Below are positions 59,480-64,000 of a stretch of DNA of 64,000 nt, piece by piece; position 1 is the stretch's first letter; each line of letters starts with the position of its first letter. Source of the DNA: Rhizobium sp. CCGE531 (GTDB lineage Bacteria > Pseudomonadota > Alphaproteobacteria > Rhizobiales > Rhizobiaceae); contig NZ_CP032684.1 of NCBI RefSeq assembly GCF_003627795.1, positions 1,961,001 through 2,025,000 on the forward strand, read 5' to 3'. Under the pieces are notes generated by a model. That model saw nothing but the letters and a program-made list of their open reading frames with translations. It did no database searches and was not told the DNA's origin. The position numbers and the translations under genes are program-made.

Positions 59480-60565
59480 ATGCGTGTTGACCTTTTCGAT
59501 TTCGATTTGCCGGATGAGCGTATCGCGCTCAGGCCCGCCGAGCCGCGCGATAGCGCGCGCCTGCTCGTCGTCGATCCGAACAACGGCGCCAATACGCTGA
59601 GCGACCATCTGGTGCGGGATCTCCCATCCTTCCTGCGTCCTGGCGATGCCGTGGTCTTCAACGATACCAAGGTGATACCGGCGCAGCTGGAAGGCATTCG
59701 TCATCGCGAAGGTGCGCCCGGCCAGCAGGTCTCGGCGACCTTGCATATGCGCGCCGCACCTGATCGCTGGAAGGCCTTTGCCAAGCCCGGGAAACGCATC
59801 AAGACCGGCGATCGCATCCAGTTCGGTCATGGCGAAAATGTCTGCGCGCTCGGCTCGCTCGATGCAACGGTCGAGGAAAAGGGCGAGGGCGGAGAGATCA
59901 CCCTGCGGTTCGATCTGTCCGGTCCGTCGCTGGATGAGGCGATCGCGGCGGTGGGTCATATTCCCCTGCCGCCCTACATCGCGGCGAAGCGCCCGGAAGA
60001 CGAGCGCGATCGCGCCGATTACCAGACGATCTACGCGCGGGAAGAGGGCGCCGTCGCCGCACCGACCGCCGGCCTGCATTTCACGCCATCCCTGTTTGCA
60101 GCGCTCGATGACCTGGGTGTCGAACGGCATTTCGTGACGCTGCATGTTGGTGCCGGCACTTTTCTGCCTGTCAAAGCCGACGATACCGACGATCACAAGA
60201 TGCATTTCGAAATCGGCTATGTCGATGCCCAAACTGCCGGCCGGCTCAATGCCGTCAAGGCGAGGGGCGGGCGCATCGTCTGCGTCGGTACCACGTCGCT
60301 GAGATTGATCGAAAGTGCCACCGCCGACGATGGTACCATCCAGCCCTGGCAGGGTGCCACCGGCATTTTCATCACGCCCGGCTACCGCTTCAAGGCCGTG
60401 GATATGCTGATGACCAACTTTCACCTGCCGCGCTCGACATTGTTCATGCTCGTATCGGCCTTTGCTGGCCTCGATGCGATGCGCGCGGCCTATACCCATG
60501 CTATCGAGACGGGCTATCGCTTCTATTCCTATGGCGATGGCAGCCTGCTCTACCGGAAAGACTAG
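59480..60565 (+). CDS. queA: S-adenosylmethionine:tRNA ribosyltransferase-isomerase
   Basis: Transfers the ribosyl part of SAM to preQ1-tRNA, giving epoxyqueuosine. 361 residues, normal length. Motifs: [20 protein letters not shown] at the start, [12 protein letters not shown] near 60, [21 protein letters not shown] near 175, [17 protein letters not shown] near 216 and [19 protein letters not shown] near 312. tgt, encoding the preceding pathway step, follows 6 bases downstream, so the queuosine pair forms an operon. Confidence 0.96.
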   Translation: MRVDLFDFDLPDERIALRPAEPRDSARLLVVDPNNGANTLSDHLVRDLPSFLRPGDAVVFNDTKVIPAQLEGIRHREGAPGQQVSATLHMRAAPDRWKAFAKPGKRIKTGDRIQFGHGENVCALGSLDATVEEKGEGGEITLRFDLSGPSLDEAIAAVGHIPLPPYIAAKRPEDERDRADYQTIYAREEGAVAAPTAGLHFTPSLFAALDDLGVERHFVTLHVGAGTFLPVKADDTDDHKMHFEIGYVDAQTAGRLNAVKARGGRIVCVGTTSLRLIESATADDGTIQPWQGATGIFITPGYRFKAVDMLMTNFHLPRSTLFMLVSAFAGLDAMRAAYTHAIETGYRFYSYGDGSLLYRKD

Positions 60566-60571
60566 GACGAA

Positions 60572-61702
60572 ATGAGCGAGAGCTTTCAGTTTCAATTAAA
60601 GAAGACCGATGGCGGCGCGCGCCTCGGCGAAGTCTCCATGCCGCGCGGCACGATCCGCACGCCGGCCTTCATGCCGGTCGGCACGGTCGGCACGGTCAAG
60701 GCCATGTATCTCGACCAGGTGCGCGAAACCGGCGCGGATATCATTCTGGGCAATACCTACCATCTGATGCTGCGCCCGACCGCCGAACGTGTCGCCCGCC
60801 TCGGCGGCTTGCACGAGCTGATCCGCTGGCCGCACCCGATCCTCACCGATTCCGGCGGTTTCCAGGTAATGTCGCTGTCCGGCCTGCGGAAATTGGACGA
60901 GCAGGGCGTCACCTTCAAATCGCATGTCGATGGCAGCCTGCATCACATGTCGCCGGAGCGGTCGATCGAGATTCAAGGATTGCTCGGCTCCGATATCCAG
61001 ATGCAGCTCGATGAATGCGTCGCCTTGCCGGCGACGCCGAAGGAAATCGAGCGCGCCATGGAAATGTCGCTGCGCTGGGCGGAGCGCTGCAAGACGGCTT
61101 TCGGCAATCAGCCCGGCAAGGCGATGTTCGGTATCGTCCAGGGCGGCGACGTCCCGGAGCTGCGCGTCCGCTCCGCGCAGGCGCTGAGCGGCATGGACCT
61201 GAAGGGCTATGCGGTCGGCGGCCTTGCCGTCGGCGAGCCGCAGGAGGTCATGCTGCGCATGCTCGATATCACCTTGCCAGAGCTGCCGACGGAGAAGCCG
61301 CGCTATCTGATGGGCGTCGGCACCCCCGACGATATCCTGAAATCCGTCGCCCGCGGTATCGACATGTTCGACTGCGTGATGCCGACCCGCTCGGGCCGTC
61401 ACGGATTGGCCTTCACCCGTCGCGGCAAGGTGAATATCCGCAACGCCCGTCATGCCGAAGACATGCGCCCGCTCGACGAGCAGTCCAGCTGCCCGGCCTC
61501 GCACGATTATTCCCGCGCGTATCTGCATCATCTCGTCCGTGCCAACGAAGCGCTCGGCGGCATGCTGCTGTCCTGGCACAATCTCGCTTACTACCAGGAA
61601 CTGATGCAGGGCATCCGCCAGGCGATTGCCGAAGGCCGTTTCGCCGATTTTATGGCCGAAACGCAGGAGAATTGGGCGAGGGGCGATCTCGAGCCGGTTT
61701 GA
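60572..61702 (+). CDS. tgt: tRNA-guanine transglycosylase (queuosine), reduced zinc site
   Basis: Exchanges guanine-34 of GU(N)-anticodon tRNAs for preQ1. 376 residues. Catalytic features are intact: [10 protein letters not shown] near residue 66, [15 protein letters not shown] near 93 and [17 protein letters not shown] near 265 (nucleophile Asp). The zinc module is altered: where E. coli has C-x-C-x2-C, this protein reads SSCPAS (residues 305-310), keeping one Cys, while the later His in SWHNLAYYQ is retained. It could be zinc-free or use other ligands. ACGAA precedes the ATG, and the gene is coupled to queA. Confidence 0.95.
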   Translation: MSESFQFQLKKTDGGARLGEVSMPRGTIRTPAFMPVGTVGTVKAMYLDQVRETGADIILGNTYHLMLRPTAERVARLGGLHELIRWPHPILTDSGGFQVMSLSGLRKLDEQGVTFKSHVDGSLHHMSPERSIEIQGLLGSDIQMQLDECVALPATPKEIERAMEMSLRWAERCKTAFGNQPGKAMFGIVQGGDVPELRVRSAQALSGMDLKGYAVGGLAVGEPQEVMLRMLDITLPELPTEKPRYLMGVGTPDDILKSVARGIDMFDCVMPTRSGRHGLAFTRRGKVNIRNARHAEDMRPLDEQSSCPASHDYSRAYLHHLVRANEALGGMLLSWHNLAYYQELMQGIRQAIAEGRFADFMAETQENWARGDLEPV

Positions 61703-61943
61703 TAGTCGATTGCGCCTGCTCCCGGCTTGCTTCGCTTGTCCGCAAAGCGATTTCACGCTATCGGGAATCGTCGGAAAAGGCAGGGTCGGTTTCGGTAAGC
61801 CCGACCCCTTCCATCAGGAAGTTCTGCTCCGCGCCATCGGCGTGAGAACCCACGACGCGGAACTTGGCCATGGTGGCCGAGTGTCCCGCGTTGACGTGGG
61901 CTTTTGACCGACATGTCTCCGCGGGAAAACCCCTGGAGCTGTC

Positions 61944-62327
61944 ATGAGACTGAACCACCTCGATTTGCATGTGCCCGATGTCGGCGCGACCCGGGATTTT
62001 TTCGTTGCTGCATTCGGCCTGACCGAGGTCGAGACGCGCGGCGCGAACGGTCTGGCCATCCTGCACGATGATGCCGGCCTTGAGCTGGTCATTAGTCGCC
62101 CGGTCGAGAAATTCGGAGGCGCCGATACGCTTATGGTTGGCCGCAACACCTATCATATCGGCTTCATTCTGCCGTCCAGCGAGGCGGTCGATGCGCAGTA
62201 TGAAAAGATCAAGGCGGCGGGCCACGAGATCTGGCAGCCGCCGGCTGCGATCCGTGGCGGATGGCTGTTTTACTGCTTCGCGCCGGGGCGAATCCTCATC
62301 GAGGTCGGATGGCGCCCAAGCGGTTAA
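61944..62327 (+). CDS. VOC (glyoxalase/bleomycin-resistance)-family protein
   Basis: 127-residue single-domain vicinal-oxygen-chelate protein. Metal-ligand pattern: His in MRLNHLDLHVPDVGATRDFF (residues 5 and 9), His in NTYHIGFILPSS near 72 and Glu in RILIEVGWRPSG near 120. This resembles glyoxalase- or fosfomycin-resistance-type enzymes, but the substrate is unknown. GGAG lies 8 bases before the ATG. Stands alone after tgt, with 241 bases between that hold nothing recognisable. Confidence 0.85.
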   Translation: MRLNHLDLHVPDVGATRDFFVAAFGLTEVETRGANGLAILHDDAGLELVISRPVEKFGGADTLMVGRNTYHIGFILPSSEAVDAQYEKIKAAGHEIWQPPAAIRGGWLFYCFAPGRILIEVGWRPSG

Positions 62328-62623
62328 TCCGTTTGGTAAATCCTTTATTATCGATTGATTGCTATCCCTAACTGACGTCGTTTTGAATTGGCTGGAACGG
62401 GCTTGCCGCAGGCAATTTCTGTCTTCAGTCATGTCTCATAATGGGCTTTTTGACGATAAAGCATTGGGAAAAATAGCGAATCGGAATAAACGGTCCTTCC
62501 GCCATTGATGTATGTCATTGGCCGATTTGATTGCGTAAGGCTTGGAATTTCAAAAAAATCCGGCTAAAACGCATTCTCTTGATCGATAAGGGCTGTACTA
62601 CCGAAAATAGGAGGCACTTGCCG

Positions 62624-63487
62624 TTGAGGGCGCAACGCAAATTCGGGGCATGTCTTTCAGGGCTATTGGTTGTCGGTCTGGCGGCCACCAGCTGCACGAC
62701 GACGCAGAAGACGACCACCCCCAGCAAAACCACCAAGCCCATTCGTGGCGCGAAAGTGACATACAACTACACGACCAAGGACAAGGACTGTCTCGAACGC
62801 GCGATGTATTTCGAGTCGGAACGTTCCGATCCCAGCGGTTACATGGCTGTCGGATCGGTCGTGATGAACCGGCTGACCTCCGGCGCCTATCCGCCCACGA
62901 TCTGTGGCGTGGTCTCCCAGGAAAAGCAGTTCGCTCCGGGTGTGATGACCAGGGAAGTCAAGGATCAGGCGAAGATCGATCTGGAATCCGCGGCTTCGGC
63001 TATCTTGCGTGGCGAACGTCATCCCCAGGTGAAGGACGCGATGTTCTTCCATACCGAAGGCCTGAGGTTCCCCTACGACAATATGCATTATGTCGCTTAT
63101 GCCGGCGGCAACGCATTTTATGAGAAGCGTGGCCGGGATGGCGAATTGCAGACGCCTGCGCCGCTTCCGGCCTATGAGGTCGCGATGAATTACGTGCCCG
63201 CGCAAGGCGCGCCACAATCTCCGTTCGTACTGCCGGAAACGCAGCCGGCTTCGTCCGTTATGGCCTTCACGCCAGTCTCGAACCCGATGGTAACGATGCC
63301 GGCGACCGTCGCCATTCCGGCCGCGGTTCCCATCCCGACGCCGGCGCCGACGACCATGGCGATTTCGGGACCACTTTCGAATGATGACAACACGTTCACG
63401 AATACGCCGATGCCCGCATCGACGGTCGTCATTCCGCAGGCGCGACCGGAATTCGAAGGCAGCGCTTCGCCCAGAATTCGCGGCTAG
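62624..63487 (+). CDS. SleB-type cell wall hydrolase, lipoprotein
   Basis: 287 residues from a TTG at 62624, 9 bases after AGGAGG (62609-62614). The N-terminus MRAQRKFGACLSGLLVVGLA ends in a lipobox-like AATSC, so it is probably a lipoprotein. Residues about 50-170 fit the Hydrolase_2 (SleB/CwlJ) domain: DCLERAMYFESERSDPSGYM with the catalytic Glu, GSVVMNRLTSGAYPPTICGV, QEKQFAPGV and YVAYAGGNAFYEKRG. The last 100 residues are a Pro/Thr/Ala-rich linker (VAIPAAVPIPTPAPTT). Likely role: trimming peptidoglycan; spores are not formed by this group. Confidence 0.85.
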   Translation: MRAQRKFGACLSGLLVVGLAATSCTTTQKTTTPSKTTKPIRGAKVTYNYTTKDKDCLERAMYFESERSDPSGYMAVGSVVMNRLTSGAYPPTICGVVSQEKQFAPGVMTREVKDQAKIDLESAASAILRGERHPQVKDAMFFHTEGLRFPYDNMHYVAYAGGNAFYEKRGRDGELQTPAPLPAYEVAMNYVPAQGAPQSPFVLPETQPASSVMAFTPVSNPMVTMPATVAIPAAVPIPTPAPTTMAISGPLSNDDNTFTNTPMPASTVVIPQARPEFEGSASPRIRG

Positions 63488-63496
63488 TAACGCCTG

Positions 63497-63535
63497 GAGC
63501 GTCTCCAGGAAAGGTGTGCAGCGGTTTTCCGTACG
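63497..63535. repeat. Possible fragment of a rhizobial palindromic repeat
   Basis: CTGGAGCGTCTCCAG followed by GGAAAGGTGTGCAGCGGTTTTCC: two short inverted repeats in series, like pieces of palindromic repeats common between rhizobial genes. Only one copy here, so the call rests on resemblance. Confidence 0.35.
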
Positions 63536-63565
63536 GAATGCGTAAAAACAACCAAAGCTATCGAA

Positions 63566-63598
63566 CAGCGCGTTTCTCCATGAGAGGCGCGCTGTTTT
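63566..63598 (+). terminator. Intrinsic terminator after SleB-type gene
   Basis: CAGCGCG...CGCGCTG with an inner CTC/GAG extension around CAT, followed by TTTTC. It lies between the converging SleB-type and DUF4864 genes. Confidence 0.75.
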
Positions 63599-63619
63599 CA
63601 TTCGGGGACATCGCAGCTG

Positions 63620-64000
63620 TTAGATGCCTTCGCTCGTCGCCGTTGAGAGGATCTGCACGCCATTGATCTTGTAGCTGCCATCAGGCTGACGGGTTATCTG
63701 ATAGATCGCGGTCCAGTCCTTGTCGTCGGTGCCCGTGATCAGCACTTCCTGATAGACGACCGCGCCGTTGTCGATCGCGCGGCTCTTGCCGAAGGCATAG
63801 TTGCCGGGGTGGTAGACCGGCTGATAGCTCTTCTTCACCATGGCAAAGAAGCCGTCCTTATCCGGAAAGAGCGCCTTGATGCCAGGCGCCGCGAAGGAAT
63901 AGGCCGTCGCCGCGTCATCGTGCAGAAAAGCTTCTATCTGTTGCTCGATGAGGCTCTGTGCCGTCTGCACCGGATCTTCCGCGTGAGCGGCCGGCGCGAA
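63620..64000 (-). CDS. DUF4864 exported protein (N-terminus beyond window)
   Basis: The 127 visible residues continue to the right edge of the window. The first read FAPAAHAEDPVQTAQSLIEQ, which looks like the end of a signal peptide (cleavage after AHA) and the start of the mature protein; a GTG at 63970 is therefore not the real start. The domain (AFLHDDAATAYSFAAPGIKA, KSYQPVYHPGNYAFGKSRAI, WTAIYQITRQPDGSYKINGV) fits DUF4864, a small NTF2-like fold of unknown function. Confidence 0.82.
   Translation of the reverse strand, partial: FAPAAHAEDPVQTAQSLIEQQIEAFLHDDAATAYSFAAPGIKALFPDKDGFFAMVKKSYQPVYHPGNYAFGKSRAIDNGAVVYQEVLITGTDDKDWTAIYQITRQPDGSYKINGVQILSTATSEGI

Noticed and set aside
62398..62420. 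GGAAC followed 18 bases later by TT upstream of the SleB-type gene, as a stress promoter
   Set aside because: The -10 part lacks the conserved G, and the distance to the start codon is about 200 bases.

Overview
The window is ordinary chromosomal sequence from an alphaproteobacterium of the Rhizobium group. Evidence: a phosphatidylcholine synthase with the rhizobial length and N-terminus, the linked pair glnB-glnA, typical rhizobial neighbour sets (recG / sdhE-mfd, uvrA / ssb, gyrA followed by coaD-ppi-ppi-queA-tgt), GC-rich coding sequence, and three copies of a 107-108 bp intergenic palindromic element that fits the rhizobial RIME class. No prophage, insertion sequence, CRISPR array or rRNA operon was seen; there is one tRNA (Lys-UUU).

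Layout. 1-6.5 kb: a nucleotide-sanitation pair (deaminase, mazG; minus strand) diverges from a sulfite-reduction operon (cysG, DUF2849, cysI, DUF934), followed by ferredoxin-NADP reductase. 6.6-10.4 kb: a gene-poor stretch with a GntR regulator, small stress-type and membrane proteins, tRNA-Lys and several very short genes. 10.6-15.6 kb: ccdA, an AEC-family carrier, a UbiH-like hydroxylase, pcs and a quinone oxidoreductase. 15.6-25.8 kb: two complete importers in tandem, a BMP-type (probably nucleoside) ABC system and a YtfQRT-YjfF-type sugar ABC system ending in a GntR/FadR regulator. 26-32 kb: glmU-glmS (UDP-GlcNAc synthesis), a DUF502 membrane protein and an exported phytase-like esterase behind a good Pho box. 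32-42 kb: recG, sdhE-mfd, ridA diverging from a TetR regulator, a DsbA-like protein and an orphan YejA-like binding protein. 42-48 kb: IalB-like protein, hspQ, glnB-glnA with a sigma-54 promoter, and NAD(P)HX repair. 48-55.5 kb: uvrA and ssb on either side of an SOS box, marC, gyrA. 55.6-64 kb: an NAD-dependent epimerase, small membrane proteins, coaD, two cyclophilins, queA-tgt, a VOC protein, a SleB-type lipoprotein and a truncated DUF4864 protein.

No dramatic new system is evident. The most useful new observations are two promoters matching the alphaproteobacterial general-stress sigma factor (GGAAC-N17-GTT) in front of very small genes that standard gene calling is likely to miss; a Pho box before the phytase-like esterase; a tRNA-guanine transglycosylase lacking two of the usual zinc cysteines; and RIME-type repeats that supply the stop codon of the gene they follow. 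Regulatory calls are by eye against remembered consensus sequences.
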